Shown piece by piece: positions 1-9,034 of a stretch of 64,000 bases of DNA. Location of the stretch: positions 62,001 to 126,000 of the forward strand of contig NZ_JAOTIS010000001.1 in NCBI RefSeq assembly GCF_025628935.1, in the 5' to 3' direction. Below the pieces are notes generated by a model. That model did no database searches. It had not been told where the DNA came from and saw nothing but the letters and a program-made list of their open reading frames with translations. The translations under genes and the position numbers were made by a program. Within the stretch, counting starts at the first letter, position 1. Each line of letters begins with the position of its first letter. The DNA is from Macrococcus capreoli (GTDB lineage Bacteria > Bacillota > Bacilli > Staphylococcales > Staphylococcaceae).

Positions 1-2
1 TA

Positions 3-269
3 AGTGTGATTATGTTAATGGTGATTTATAATACGATTGCAGGATTGATGTATTCATTTATCGCAAGATTCTCAGAGCCTTATTCAACAAAATATAAATT
101 AATGCTATTTAGCTTAATGGCATTATCATACGTTTTAAGTTTCGTAGGGTTCTCTAAACTCGTTCAAACGGCTTATCCATTACTCGGTTATGTCGGATTG
201 GTATTATGTATTGGGATTGCACTTAAATACTTTAAACGTAAAAATCGTGGTAATGATCATATTGTGTAA
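3..269 (+). CDS. C-terminal part of a YkvI-family membrane protein (cut by window edge)
   Basis: The reading frame is open to the left edge, so only about the last 89 residues of the protein are visible. They contain two or three hydrophobic segments and a basic tail ending KRKNRGNDHIV. The stretch with 'FIARFSEPY' followed by two helices resembles the end of YkvI-like integral membrane proteins of Firmicutes. This identification comes from pattern recall and is moderate. The internal GTG and ATG codons near the edge are unlikely to be true starts. An intrinsic terminator follows the stop codon. Confidence 0.55.
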   Translation, partial: SVIMLMVIYNTIAGLMYSFIARFSEPYSTKYKLMLFSLMALSYVLSFVGFSKLVQTAYPLLGYVGLVLCIGIALKYFKRKNRGNDHIV

Positions 270-271
270 AG

Positions 272-302
272 ATAAAATGGGGATAGTTCCCATTTTATTT
301 TT
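272..302 (+). terminator. Intrinsic terminator after the YkvI-like gene
   Basis: The arms AAAATGGG (274-281) and CCCATTTT (289-296) form a perfect 8-bp stem followed by a T-rich run. Confidence 0.75.
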
Positions 303-354
303 TCATTTTTATCGATAATATGAAAGAGAGCTAGAGATAGAGAGGACGGTTGTA

Positions 355-1377
355 TTGAAAAAAAGATATTTAGTGTGGATTATTATCATTGCGTTATGTG
401 TCATGCTCATCAGTGTATTGATGGGATGGAATGAAAATCACAATCCAAGGATTGCTGGGAATGCGATGTTAAGTGATAAAGCGATAGAGAATCAAAATGT
501 TAAACTGATTCCAAATGTGACATATAGCGATATTGCGCCTTCATCACAAATGGATATTATATTACCGAAACATATTCGAAACGGAGATGCATTGCCACTC
601 ATACTATGGACGCATGGGGGTGGCTATATTGCAGGGGATAAACGTCATAAAAATCCTTATCTTGCACAAATTGCAGAGAAAGGATTTATTGTAGCGAACA
701 TCAATTATGCGTTAGCACCGAATAATAAATACCCAACGCCGATATTACAAGAACTTGAAGCAGCAAAGTTTCTGAAGCGTAATATATTAAACTTACCGAT
801 TGACGAGACGCAAATCATTATCGGTGGCGATTCTGCGGGTGCTCAAATTGCAAGTCAGTTTGCAGCGATGCATACAAATCATAGCTTGATGGAAGATATG
901 CAATTAAAACCTGTTTACAATCCGGAACAACTGAAAGCTGTTGTATTGTTTGGTGGACTTTATAATATGCAAACGGTAAGAAAGACGCATTTTCCGCGTA
1001 TCGAAACGTTTATGGAAAGTTATACTGGAGAGAAATACTGGGAGAAGAAGTTTAAACCCATTCAGCAAATGAGTACGACAGAAAATGTTACAAAGCATTA
1101 TCCACCAACGTTTCTGACAGTCGGTGATGCCGATCCATTTGATAGCCAGGCGCGTGAGTTAGTGAAAGTATTACAGGATAATAATGTAGATTACGAAACA
1201 TCATTCTTTAATAGAACACATCGATTAAAACACCAGTATCAATTTCATATGGATCTGCCTGAAGCACAGCTGACGTATCGTAAATTAATGATGTTTCTCG
1301 GGAATTACACGAATCAATCGCCATATACTTCTAACACAGAGAAGAACGAATTAATACAAAAGCCGAAATTAAAATAA
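355..1377 (+). CDS. Alpha/beta hydrolase (esterase/lipase, HSL type) with N-terminal membrane anchor
   Basis: A 340-residue protein probably acting as a carboxylesterase at the outer face of the membrane. Residues 5-23 form a hydrophobic signal anchor. The oxyanion-hole motif HGGG is at 87-90 and the nucleophile elbow GGDSAG at 157-162, with Ser160 as catalytic residue. A later GDADPFD segment and a THRLKHQ segment can supply the Asp and His. This pattern is typical of the hormone-sensitive-lipase branch (alpha/beta hydrolase fold-3). The start is TTG, preceded by GAGAGGACGG. The physiological substrate cannot be read from the sequence. It appears to be transcribed alone. Confidence 0.8.
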   Translation: MKKRYLVWIIIIALCVMLISVLMGWNENHNPRIAGNAMLSDKAIENQNVKLIPNVTYSDIAPSSQMDIILPKHIRNGDALPLILWTHGGGYIAGDKRHKNPYLAQIAEKGFIVANINYALAPNNKYPTPILQELEAAKFLKRNILNLPIDETQIIIGGDSAGAQIASQFAAMHTNHSLMEDMQLKPVYNPEQLKAVVLFGGLYNMQTVRKTHFPRIETFMESYTGEKYWEKKFKPIQQMSTTENVTKHYPPTFLTVGDADPFDSQARELVKVLQDNNVDYETSFFNRTHRLKHQYQFHMDLPEAQLTYRKLMMFLGNYTNQSPYTSNTEKNELIQKPKLK

Positions 1378-1462
1378 ATAAAATAATGTAATATAACCGT
1401 TTTATTTTTACGTTGCCGCTTTATTATGTACAATAAAAGAAACAAACGATGGAGGGTTAACG

Positions 1463-2380
1463 ATGAAACCGCGTTTATTATTAACAGGTGCTACAGGGTA
1501 TATTGGTAAACATTTATATGACTATTTAAAAGATGACTTTGAAATATATGCGATGAGTAAATATCCTTCTGAAGATAGCGCTCAGGATATTCATTGGATA
1601 ACAGGTGATATGTTCTCATTAAATGATTGTATTGATGCGATGCAACACGTTGATTTCGGGGTTTATTTTCTGGATCCGACGAAACGCTCGAATAAACTGA
1701 ATGATGCGACGTTTCAGGATATTAATGCGATTAGTGCAGATAATTTCGCCCGTGCCGCTGAAGCGACGAATTTAAAAGCGATTATTTATGTTACTGGAAC
1801 GACTGATGATGAAGAGACAATTAATATAATGAAAAGTTATAAAACACCGGTACAAATAACGACGACACCCGTGAAACGTAAAGGTATTGTGGCCCAAACA
1901 CAAAATTCTAAAACGAATGATGTGCGTAGTATACAAAGAACATTAATGCCGACGAGCTGGACCGTTGAAAGAGTGAGTCAACATTACTTCGCCTGGTTAA
2001 GTGATATGGCGTTTGACTTTGTTGAAGTGAAATCGCATGCAGGTCGATATGATATTTATGCGATGAAGAAGCATATATTATCATTAGAGAAAGATGACGA
2101 TAAATCAGATGAGAATCGCATCGTCTATAATATTATCGGCGGGGTATTACATCATGCCCATCAAGAAAGCCGTGCCCGTATGGAATTTCGACGTTTAAAA
2201 AATACAGATACGTTAATTATCGCGTTGCACGATTATGAACCGACATTACCGTGGTTAGTGTATATGTTAACGCAGGCACCGATCCATCATTTAACGATGA
2301 AAATCTTTGATGTTGAAATGCGTATCGAACGCTTTCAGGAAGAGAAAGAAAAGGGAATTGAGAGAAAATATACGAAGTAA
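1463..2380 (+). CDS. NAD(P)-binding Rossmann-fold protein (atypical SDR / NmrA-like)
   Basis: A 305-residue cytoplasmic protein. The N-terminal motif TGATGYIG (8-15) is the nucleotide-binding glycine motif of extended or atypical short-chain dehydrogenases, and 'IIYVTGTT' lies at the end of a later beta strand. No YxxxK active site stands out. The C-terminal third is unlike classical epimerases. It could be an oxidoreductase or a redox-sensing NmrA-like protein. The ATG start has GGAGGG seven bases upstream. The stop codon abuts a dispersed hairpin repeat that also serves as terminator. Confidence 0.7.
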   Translation: MKPRLLLTGATGYIGKHLYDYLKDDFEIYAMSKYPSEDSAQDIHWITGDMFSLNDCIDAMQHVDFGVYFLDPTKRSNKLNDATFQDINAISADNFARAAEATNLKAIIYVTGTTDDEETINIMKSYKTPVQITTTPVKRKGIVAQTQNSKTNDVRSIQRTLMPTSWTVERVSQHYFAWLSDMAFDFVEVKSHAGRYDIYAMKKHILSLEKDDDKSDENRIVYNIIGGVLHHAHQESRARMEFRRLKNTDTLIIALHDYEPTLPWLVYMLTQAPIHHLTMKIFDVEMRIERFQEEKEKGIERKYTK

Positions 2381-2472
2381 TTGAGGCTGTCGAACTTGCG
2401 TTTAGCCCTAAGCAAAATAAGAAACTCAACCGTAAATCGCTCTTTGATTTAGGTTGAGTCTTTGTTTTTTTG
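2381..2472 (+). repeat. Dispersed hairpin repeat, copy 1 (also a terminator)
   Basis: Immediately after the preceding stop codon lies GAGGCTGTCGAA, then TTAGCCCTAAG, then a 14-bp hairpin with one bulged G (2424-2459, loop GCTCTTT) and a T-run. The same flank, as reverse complement, and the same hairpin core recur at 53221-53462. The hairpin with its T-run looks like a working intrinsic terminator. The flank is extra sequence shared between the two loci. Confidence 0.8.
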
Positions 2473-2510
2473 AGCACTACAAATGTAGTAATAATCGATA
2501 TTTAATAATC

Positions 2511-2578
2511 TTACAATTTTGAAATTTACAATGCTGACACATTAAATTTACAATGACGTAACATAGTAAACGCTTTCT
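2511..2578 (+). promoter_or_regulatory. Candidate regulatory sites upstream of the DUF47-Pit pair (PhoP-like repeats, cre-like site)
   Basis: The sequence shows repeated TTTACA or TTACA hexamers at 2511, 2525 and 2547, with looser TGACA and TAACA copies between them. The spacing is irregular, near 9-15 bases. Bacillus PhoP boxes are TT(A/C/T)ACA repeats about 11 bp apart, so this is suggestive only. AGTAAACGCTTTCT (2565-2578) matches the CcpA cre consensus except at the first base. No core promoter was assigned with confidence. Confidence 0.35.
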
Positions 2579-2684
2579 ATAAAAAGTTTACTTTATTTTT
2601 ACAAAAGGCTATGCTTTCAAAAGAATTTACTTTAAAATATCGTTGTAGTGTTAAATAAGCTTTTTATCAATAGGAGGATTTACG

Positions 2685-3302
2685 ATGTTTAACAGAAAGA
2701 AAGATAAGTTTGCAGTGCAATTAGAAGCGATGGCAGAAAATCTGAATCGTGCAGCAGTTGCTTTTGGTGAGATGAATTTTCAATCTGCATTTGATTTAAA
2801 GAAGTATTCAGATACGATTAAATCATTTGAAACAAACGGTGACGATTTAATGCATCAGATGATCTCTGATTTAAATCAAACATTTATCACACCGATTGAA
2901 CGTGAAGATATATTAGCATTATGTAATGCAATGGATGACGTAATGGACGGTATGGAAGAGTCTGCGGGTATGTTTGAAATGTACACTATTGAATATTCAG
3001 ATGAATACATGGCTGAGTTTGTACGTAACATTCAAGCATGTGCACAAGAAATTAAGACAGCAGTGTCATTAATTGCTGAGAAAAAATTCTCACATGTTCG
3101 TGTACACTCTATTAATATTAAAGAATTTGAAACGAATTGTGATGGTATTTTAAGACAATCGATTAAACATATTTTATCTGTAGAAACGGATCCTTTAACA
3201 GTAATGAAAGTTAAAGATATTTATCAATCATTAGAAGATATTGCTGATAAATGTCAAACAGTTGCTATTGTATTAGAATCTATCATTATGAAAAATAGTT
3301 AA
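2685..3302 (+). CDS. DUF47 family protein (PhoU-like regulator partner of Pit)
   Basis: A 205-residue cytoplasmic, largely helical protein of the DUF47 / TIGR00153 family, distantly related to PhoU. It shows repeated negatively charged helices, including an EREDILAL-type segment near 75, and an internal duplication. Family members are typically encoded directly upstream of Pit phosphate permeases and are thought to modulate their activity. Here the Pit gene starts only 11 bases downstream, with AAGGAG in the gap, so the two are co-transcribed. The start has TAGGAGGATTTACG upstream. Confidence 0.88.
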   Translation: MFNRKKDKFAVQLEAMAENLNRAAVAFGEMNFQSAFDLKKYSDTIKSFETNGDDLMHQMISDLNQTFITPIEREDILALCNAMDDVMDGMEESAGMFEMYTIEYSDEYMAEFVRNIQACAQEIKTAVSLIAEKKFSHVRVHSINIKEFETNCDGILRQSIKHILSVETDPLTVMKVKDIYQSLEDIADKCQTVAIVLESIIMKNS

Positions 3303-3313
3303 GGAGCGTTACT

Positions 3314-4315
3314 ATGGACCCGATATTAATTATTACATTTGCAATTGTCATCTTTGCACTTGTATTTGATTTCATTAATGGATTTCATGATACGGCGAAT
3401 GCAATTGCGACAGCTGTATCAACGAAAGCATTAAAGCCAAGACAAGCAATATTAATGGCAGCAGCATTGAACTTTGTCGGTGCAGTATTATTTCATGGTG
3501 TTGCAAAGACGGTAAGTAAAGATATTGTCGATCCGTTTACATTACCAAATGGTTCAGTCGTAATATTAGCAGCATTAATTTCTGCTATTGCGTGGAATTT
3601 AATCACTTGGTATTACGGTATTCCAAGTTCATCATCACATACACTAATCGGTTCTATTGCCGGTGCAGCAGTTGCTTCAGGTGGATTTGGCGTATTACAG
3701 TATGCAGGATTTACAAAAATAATTGTCGCTTTAATTATTTCGCCATTACTTGCGTTTGTGATTGGATATATTATTTACACGATTATTAAAATTGTCTTTA
3801 AAAATGCAAATTTAACGAAGACCAATCGTAATTTTAGATTTTTACAAATCTTTACTGCTGCTGCGCAAGCATTCTCTCATGGTTCAAACGATGCGCAAAA
3901 AGCAATGGGAATTATTACGATGGCATTAATTTCAGCAGGTATTCAAACAGGTAATACGGAACCGATGTTATGGGTTCAGCTTGGATGTGCGACTGCAATG
4001 GGGTTAGGTACAGCAGTCGGTGGCTGGAAAATTATTAAAACAGTTGGCGGTAACATTATGAAGATAAGACCAGCTAATGGTGTTGCAGCCGACTTGTCAT
4101 CAGCTTTAATTATTTTTGGCGCTACATATATCCATTTACCAGTATCAACAACACACGTAGTATCTTCATCTATTTTAGGTGTAGGGTCAAGTCACCGTGT
4201 GAAAGGTGTTAAATGGACAACGGCACAACGTATGATCATTACTTGGGTCATCACATTACCAATTTCAGCGGTTATTGCTGCTTTAGTATATTTCGTATTA
4301 CATTTATTTTTATAA
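3314..4315 (+). CDS. pit: Low-affinity inorganic phosphate transporter, PiT family
   Basis: A 333-residue polytopic membrane protein with about ten hydrophobic segments. It has the two PiT signatures: GFHDTANAIATAVSTKAL near residue 23, and SHGSNDAQKAMGI in the second half of the inverted-repeat fold. PiT proteins import phosphate, usually as a metal-phosphate complex, driven by protons or sodium. The length is that of the short bacterial Pit type without a large central loop. It is the second gene of a pair with the DUF47 regulator and ends at a terminator. Confidence 0.92.
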   Translation: MDPILIITFAIVIFALVFDFINGFHDTANAIATAVSTKALKPRQAILMAAALNFVGAVLFHGVAKTVSKDIVDPFTLPNGSVVILAALISAIAWNLITWYYGIPSSSSHTLIGSIAGAAVASGGFGVLQYAGFTKIIVALIISPLLAFVIGYIIYTIIKIVFKNANLTKTNRNFRFLQIFTAAAQAFSHGSNDAQKAMGIITMALISAGIQTGNTEPMLWVQLGCATAMGLGTAVGGWKIIKTVGGNIMKIRPANGVAADLSSALIIFGATYIHLPVSTTHVVSSSILGVGSSHRVKGVKWTTAQRMIITWVITLPISAVIAALVYFVLHLFL

Positions 4316-4324
4316 GTAAGACGT

Positions 4325-4361
4325 TAAAAGGTAAACTACACGATGTGGTTTACCTTTTTTT
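4325..4361 (+). terminator. Intrinsic terminator after pit
   Basis: AAAGGTAAAC (4327-4336) pairs with GTTTACCTTT (4348-4357), followed by more T residues. Confidence 0.8.
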
Positions 4362-4381
4362 GTCTAAATTGATTAACAAAA

Positions 4382-4448
4382 TTGTAAACGCTTTAAAGAA
4401 ATCGTTTACAAAATGAAATTCTTCATGTACCATACTTGTATACAAGTA
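4382..4448 (+). promoter_or_regulatory. gnt promoter region with cre-like element and GntR operator palindrome
   Basis: TACTTGTATACAAGTA (4433-4448) is a perfect 16-bp palindrome just upstream of gntR and fits a GntR operator. TTGTAAACG (4382-4390) and CGTTTACAA (4403-4411) form a second inverted repeat. The stretch TGTAAACGCTTTAA (4383-4396) matches the CcpA cre consensus with one mismatch. A -35 candidate TTTACA (4405-4410) lies 17 bases from TACCAT (4428-4433). The operator would then cover the -10 edge and start site, consistent with repression relieved by gluconate plus carbon catabolite control. Confidence 0.65.
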
Positions 4449-4461
4449 GACGGGGTGAGAA

Positions 4462-5151
4462 ATGATGTTGCCAAAGCAATGGACTGAAAACTTAGCATCA
4501 GGGGAACGCATCGCATTTGATTTAAGATATAAAATTATCGCCGGAGACTATTCTGACGGTGAAAAGTTATCTGAGAACCAGTTAGCTGCGGTATATCAAG
4601 TCAGTCGTTCACCCATTCGAGATGCATTAAAAATATTAGCAACTGATCAGTTAATCCAGCTTGAACGTATGGGTGCGGTTATTAAACGATTGAGCGACGA
4701 GGATATTCATGAACTGTATGATATGCGTATTATGATTGAAGGTTTCGCATTTGAGAAGATTGAACAGCAAGACGTTGCAGCACTTGTGCTGGAACTTGAA
4801 AAGAAACTTGAAATGATGCGCGTTGCAGTAAAATTTAATGATGCAGCAGAATTTGCAATGCAGGATATATTATTTCATCAAACGGTGATTGAATCCATCC
4901 ATCATCAGCAGCTCGAAAAGTTGTGGCATTCAATTAAGACGAACATGTTAATTCTAAATTTGATTGCAATGGAGCAACGTATGCAACATGATAAATCAGA
5001 TTTTGAACGTATCTTTAATAATCATGAAATGTATATTGAAGCGATTCGCCATCAAGATAGAAAGCTCTACAAAAAAGTATTACATATCAACTTCGATGAT
5101 TTAAATAATGAAGTGGATGACTTATATTATTCACAGACAAAGGAGGAATAG
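4462..5151 (+). CDS. gntR: GntR family (FadR-type) transcriptional repressor of the gluconate operon
   Basis: A 229-residue DNA-binding regulator. The N-terminal winged helix-turn-helix includes NQLAAVYQVSRSPIRDAL near residues 40-57. The all-helical C-terminal FCD-type domain, which in this family binds the effector, contains 'FHQTVIES' and the histidine-rich 'FNNHEMYIEAIRH' metal/effector site. By analogy with Bacillus GntR it should release DNA when gluconate or gluconate-6-phosphate is bound. It is first in gntR-gntK-gntP, right after the palindrome at 4433-4448. A second in-frame ATG one codon later could also be the start. Confidence 0.9.
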   Translation: MMLPKQWTENLASGERIAFDLRYKIIAGDYSDGEKLSENQLAAVYQVSRSPIRDALKILATDQLIQLERMGAVIKRLSDEDIHELYDMRIMIEGFAFEKIEQQDVAALVLELEKKLEMMRVAVKFNDAAEFAMQDILFHQTVIESIHHQQLEKLWHSIKTNMLILNLIAMEQRMQHDKSDFERIFNNHEMYIEAIRHQDRKLYKKVLHINFDDLNNEVDDLYYSQTKEE

Positions 5152-5154
5152 TGC

Positions 5155-6699
5155 ATGTATATGATTGGTGTTGATATTGGTACGACAAGTACGAAAAGTG
5201 TGCTGTACGACCGAGCAGGTAATATTCGAGCGGTACATCATAAAGAATATCCTCTGCTAACGCCACACAGTGATATTGCGGAACAGGAGCCAAATGCAAT
5301 ATTTGAAGCGGTAATTGAAACAATCGCAACTGTTGTGAAGAAGACGGGTGCACATCACGACGCAATTGATTTCGTGAGCTTTTCAAGTGCAATGCATAGT
5401 TTGATATTAATGGATGAACATCATCAACCATTAACGAATAGTATTACGTGGGCGGATAATCGTAGTTATCAGTATAGTGAAATGCTCAACTGCGACTATA
5501 ACGGTTTAGAAATTTATAAGCGTACAGGAACGCCGATACATCCGATGAGTCCATTAAGCAAATTAATGTGGTTCAAACACGAAGCACCACAATTATTTGT
5601 TCAGACGCATAAATTTATCGGGATAAAAGGCTATGTCTTTTATCAATTGTTTCAACGTTACGTAGAAGATTATTCAATATTAAGTGCAACAGGTTTATTT
5701 AATATTAAGACACTTGATTATGACGCTGAAGTATTGGCGATGCTTGGGGTAACACGGGAACAGTTTGCTGATGCTGTCGATACGACAGAAGTCATTACAG
5801 GCATTCAACCAAACTATGCACGTCAAATGGGGATAAGTGAAAATACACCATTTGTCATTGGTGCGAGTGATGGGGTGTTAAGTAATCTCGGTGTCGATGC
5901 ATTTAAGCCGGGGGAAGTTGCAGTAACAATCGGAACAAGTGGTGCAATTCGAACAGTCATTGATCAGCCGAAGACCGATGAGCATGGTAGACTGTTCTGC
6001 TACGCATTAACGAAGGATAAATGGGTAATCGGTGGACCGGTGAATAATGGTGGTGTCGTACTCAGATGGATACGTGATGAGTTTGCATCAAGTGAAGTGG
6101 AGACAGCGAAGCGTCTCGGCATTGATAGTTATGAAGTATTAACGAAGATTGCAGAGCGCGTACCACCGGCAAGTAACGGTTTAATCTTTCATCCATTTCT
6201 AGCGGGAGAACGTGCACCGTATTGGAATGCGAACGTTCGTGGTTCATTCTTCGGCTTAACATTATCTCATAAGAAAGAGCATATGATTCGTGCAGCATTA
6301 GAAGGCGTGATTTTCAATCTTTACACTGTGTTTATCGCACTTGGCGTACTGATGGACGGTGAAGTGAAGACACTTAAAGCGACCGGTGGATTTGCGAAGA
6401 GTGCATTATGGCGACAAATGATGGCAGATATCTTCGAACATGAAGTAATTGTGCCTGAGAGCGTGGAAAGTTCATGTCTTGGAGCTGTTACTTTAGGACA
6501 AGTTGCTTTAGGGTTGAAGCCTGATTTCAGTCATATAAGTGACATGATTGGTGCGACGAAACCTCATCAACCGATTCACGACAATGTGAAGATTTACAGA
6601 GAAATATTACCGATTTATATGAAAGTTACAAATCAACTCATGGATGTTTACTTGGATATGGCGAACTTCCAGAGAAATCATGAAGGGAATGATAAATAA
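5155..6699 (+). CDS. gntK: Gluconokinase, FGGY family
   Basis: A 514-residue cytoplasmic kinase that phosphorylates D-gluconate to 6-phosphogluconate for the pentose phosphate pathway. The N-terminal phosphate-1 motif DIGTTSTKSVLYD is at residues 7-19. The middle carries 'ITWADNRS', typical of gluconate/xylulose kinases. The second ATPase domain has 'GTSGAIR' and 'TGGFAKSALW'. Length matches Bacillus GntK (about 513 residues). GGAGG lies eight bases before the ATG and overlaps the end of gntR, so translation is probably coupled. Confidence 0.93.
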   Translation: MYMIGVDIGTTSTKSVLYDRAGNIRAVHHKEYPLLTPHSDIAEQEPNAIFEAVIETIATVVKKTGAHHDAIDFVSFSSAMHSLILMDEHHQPLTNSITWADNRSYQYSEMLNCDYNGLEIYKRTGTPIHPMSPLSKLMWFKHEAPQLFVQTHKFIGIKGYVFYQLFQRYVEDYSILSATGLFNIKTLDYDAEVLAMLGVTREQFADAVDTTEVITGIQPNYARQMGISENTPFVIGASDGVLSNLGVDAFKPGEVAVTIGTSGAIRTVIDQPKTDEHGRLFCYALTKDKWVIGGPVNNGGVVLRWIRDEFASSEVETAKRLGIDSYEVLTKIAERVPPASNGLIFHPFLAGERAPYWNANVRGSFFGLTLSHKKEHMIRAALEGVIFNLYTVFIALGVLMDGEVKTLKATGGFAKSALWRQMMADIFEHEVIVPESVESSCLGAVTLGQVALGLKPDFSHISDMIGATKPHQPIHDNVKIYREILPIYMKVTNQLMDVYLDMANFQRNHEGNDK

Positions 6700-8067
6700 A
6701 TGAATTTTTTTACTGAACAATGGCCGTTAATTACGGTATTCATTGCAATATTATTATTATTATTTTTAATTATGGGGTTAAAGTTAAATACGTTTATTTC
6801 ACTGATTGTAACGGCATTTACGACTGCATTATTACTAGGAGTGCCATTAGATAAAGTCGTGGCTACAATCGAAGCCGGGATGGGTGCGACGCTCGGACAT
6901 ATCGCACTGATCTTTGGACTCGGCGCTATGCTTGGAAAATTACTCGCTGATGGCGGTGGAGCAACGCGTATTGCACACACTTTAATCGATAAGTTCGGCT
7001 TAAAGCATATTCAGTGGGCAGTCGTTGTTGCATCATTTATCATTGGTATTGCATTATTCTTTGAAGTAGGTTTAGTATTACTCATTCCAATCGTTTATAC
7101 GATTGCGAAAGAAACGAAATTACCAGCTTTACATTTAGGGATTCCGATGGCAGCTGCATTATCAGTAACACATGGATTCTTACCTCCACATCCGGGACCT
7201 GTAATGATTGCGAAAGAATATGGTGCGAATTTAGGTGAAGTATTATTATATGGCTTTATTATCGCCATTCCAGTTGCGATTATTGCTGGACCAGTATTCA
7301 ATAAAATCGCTAAACGTATCGCACCAACAGCATTTACGCGTGAAGGTGACATTTCTTCACTGGGTAAAAATGTGCATTTCAAAATTGAAGATACACCGGG
7401 TTTCTTTATGAGTACATTAACAGCATTGTTCCCGGTAATATTAATGTTAATTGCAACAGTTGTGAAATTGATTGTTGCAGCGAATGGTACACAACCCAAT
7501 ACGTTGATTAAATCGATTTACTTAATTGGTGATGCATCGACAGCGATGTTAATCTCAATCGTTATAGCAATTTTCACGATGGGTCTAAATCGTGGCAGAC
7601 AAATGAAAGACGTGATGCAATCTGTAACAGACGCAATATATCCAATCGGTATGATGATTTTAATTATCGGTGCGGGAGGTGCGTTTAAACAAGTATTAAT
7701 CGACGGTGGCGTTGGGAAACACGTTGAAACGTTATTTACAAACTCTGACTTCTCGCCGATCTTACTTGCATGGTTAGTCGCAGCAGTATTACGTATTGCT
7801 TTAGGCTCTGCAACAGTTGCTGCAATTTCTACGACTGGCATTGTACTGCCGATGTTACAAACGAGCGATGTGAATTTAGCATTAGTCGTGCTTGCGACTG
7901 GTGCTGGTAGTGTTATCGCCTCACACGTGAACGATGCAGGATTCTGGATGTTTAAAGAATATTTCGGATTATCGGTTAAGGAAACTGTATTGACATGGAC
8001 ATTGCTTGAGACGATTATTTCTGTAAGTGGATTAATCTTTATATTAATCTTTAGTATGTTTGTTTAA
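6700..8067 (+). CDS. gntP: Gluconate:H+ symporter, GntP family
   Basis: A 455-residue membrane protein with about 12-14 hydrophobic segments. Characteristic GntP features include 'HGFLPPHPGP' near residue 150 and 'VASHVNDAGFWM...EYFGLS' in the C-terminal part. It imports gluconate for the kinase upstream. The ATG follows the gntK stop codon with no gap, so the two are translationally coupled. An intrinsic terminator closes the operon. No gntZ/gnd homolog follows, so 6-phosphogluconate dehydrogenase must be encoded elsewhere. Confidence 0.93.
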   Translation: MNFFTEQWPLITVFIAILLLLFLIMGLKLNTFISLIVTAFTTALLLGVPLDKVVATIEAGMGATLGHIALIFGLGAMLGKLLADGGGATRIAHTLIDKFGLKHIQWAVVVASFIIGIALFFEVGLVLLIPIVYTIAKETKLPALHLGIPMAAALSVTHGFLPPHPGPVMIAKEYGANLGEVLLYGFIIAIPVAIIAGPVFNKIAKRIAPTAFTREGDISSLGKNVHFKIEDTPGFFMSTLTALFPVILMLIATVVKLIVAANGTQPNTLIKSIYLIGDASTAMLISIVIAIFTMGLNRGRQMKDVMQSVTDAIYPIGMMILIIGAGGAFKQVLIDGGVGKHVETLFTNSDFSPILLAWLVAAVLRIALGSATVAAISTTGIVLPMLQTSDVNLALVVLATGAGSVIASHVNDAGFWMFKEYFGLSVKETVLTWTLLETIISVSGLIFILIFSMFV

Positions 8068-8070
8068 ATG

Positions 8071-8097
8071 AGACAGCCTGCGGGTTGTCTTTTTTTT
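8071..8097 (+). terminator. Intrinsic terminator of the gnt operon
   Basis: AGACAGCC (8071-8078) pairs with GGTTGTCT (8083-8090) around a short loop, followed by a run of T. Confidence 0.8.
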
Positions 8098-8282
8098 GAT
8101 CGAAACTTGTTGAAAGCATGCCAAATCTCTTAAAATGGCATGGAATTAAGAAAAACAGGCAAACAATGAGTAATTAAGTTATTATTTATCTCATAATAAA
8201 TACGCTTTATTTGTGAAATATCTCAAAACAACGTACAATGGTATATATAGAAATATATACAAAATTTTAAATGAGGGATTTT

Positions 8283-8921
8283 ATGAACAATTACAGTTAT
8301 CAATCACAACCTGTATCACATAGTTCAGCAGTAAGAAACGCATGGTTATACTTTATTTACTTTTGGGTCATCTTTGCTGCAGGAACATTTTTAGGACAAT
8401 TCGTACCACCAGGCTTACGCATGATGGTATCCGTATTAATCTTTGCTTTAGTATTTATTTCAATCTTTGCAAAAGCTTCACGTAAATTTGGATTTGTCAT
8501 TTCAAATATTATGGCCTTTGCATTAGGTATCGTCAGTTATACATCGTTTATGTATTATTTAGGAGTGTTAGGACAAACAGTATTTTATCAGAACATTGGA
8601 CTGGCAATCGTTGCATTCTTTGCATTTGGTGCAGTAGGTTACTTTGTTGTTGGCGATGCATCTAATTTAGGCCGATTATTATTCCCGGCGTTAATCGCAT
8701 TAGTCATTGCAAGTTTCTTAGGGATGTTTATCCACATTCCAATGCTTCATTTAGTAATTACGATTGCTGGATTAGCCATTTTCTTCTTATATACGATTTA
8801 TGATTTCAATCGTATGAAGCGTGGTCAATTCTCAGCACAAGAGATGGGCTTTAACTTATTCATCAACTTATTGAACATCATTATGGATGTATTACGTTTA
8901 GCAAGTATTTTAAGAGACTAA
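8283..8921 (+). CDS. Bax inhibitor-1 / YccA family (TMBIM) membrane protein
   Basis: A 212-residue protein with about seven transmembrane helices after a short polar N-terminus. The C-terminal 'TIYDFNRM' containing paired acidic residues, and the final 'NLFINLLNIIMDVLRL', are hallmarks of the BI-1/TMBIM family, whose bacterial members act as pH-sensitive calcium leak channels (as shown for Bacillus YetJ). I chose ATG 8283 over the in-frame ATG at 8271 because TGAGGG lies five bases before it. It is monocistronic and followed by a terminator. Its role in this organism is unknown. Confidence 0.85.
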   Translation: MNNYSYQSQPVSHSSAVRNAWLYFIYFWVIFAAGTFLGQFVPPGLRMMVSVLIFALVFISIFAKASRKFGFVISNIMAFALGIVSYTSFMYYLGVLGQTVFYQNIGLAIVAFFAFGAVGYFVVGDASNLGRLLFPALIALVIASFLGMFIHIPMLHLVITIAGLAIFFLYTIYDFNRMKRGQFSAQEMGFNLFINLLNIIMDVLRLASILRD

Positions 8922-8935
8922 TACAATCTCATTTA

Positions 8936-8968
8936 AGGAGACACATTCAATTGTGTTTCCTTTTTTTT
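8936..8968 (+). terminator. Intrinsic terminator after the BI-1-like gene
   Basis: GGAGACACA (8937-8945) pairs with TGTGTTTCC (8952-8960, one G-T), followed by eight T. Confidence 0.82.
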
Positions 8969-9034
8969 GTTTTGTGCAAACGAGAAGATAAGTGTATAAT
9001 AATGACATATTAATTTGAAGGAAGCGTGTATACT

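Noticed and set aside
2217-2477. 86-codon minus-strand ORF sharing residues with one at 53209-53400
   Set aside because: The shared peptide reflects translation of the dispersed hairpin repeat, not a gene.
7095-7841. Long minus-strand ORFs opposite gntP
   Set aside because: Antisense shadows of a hydrophobic membrane protein; no RBS and no recognisable motifs.
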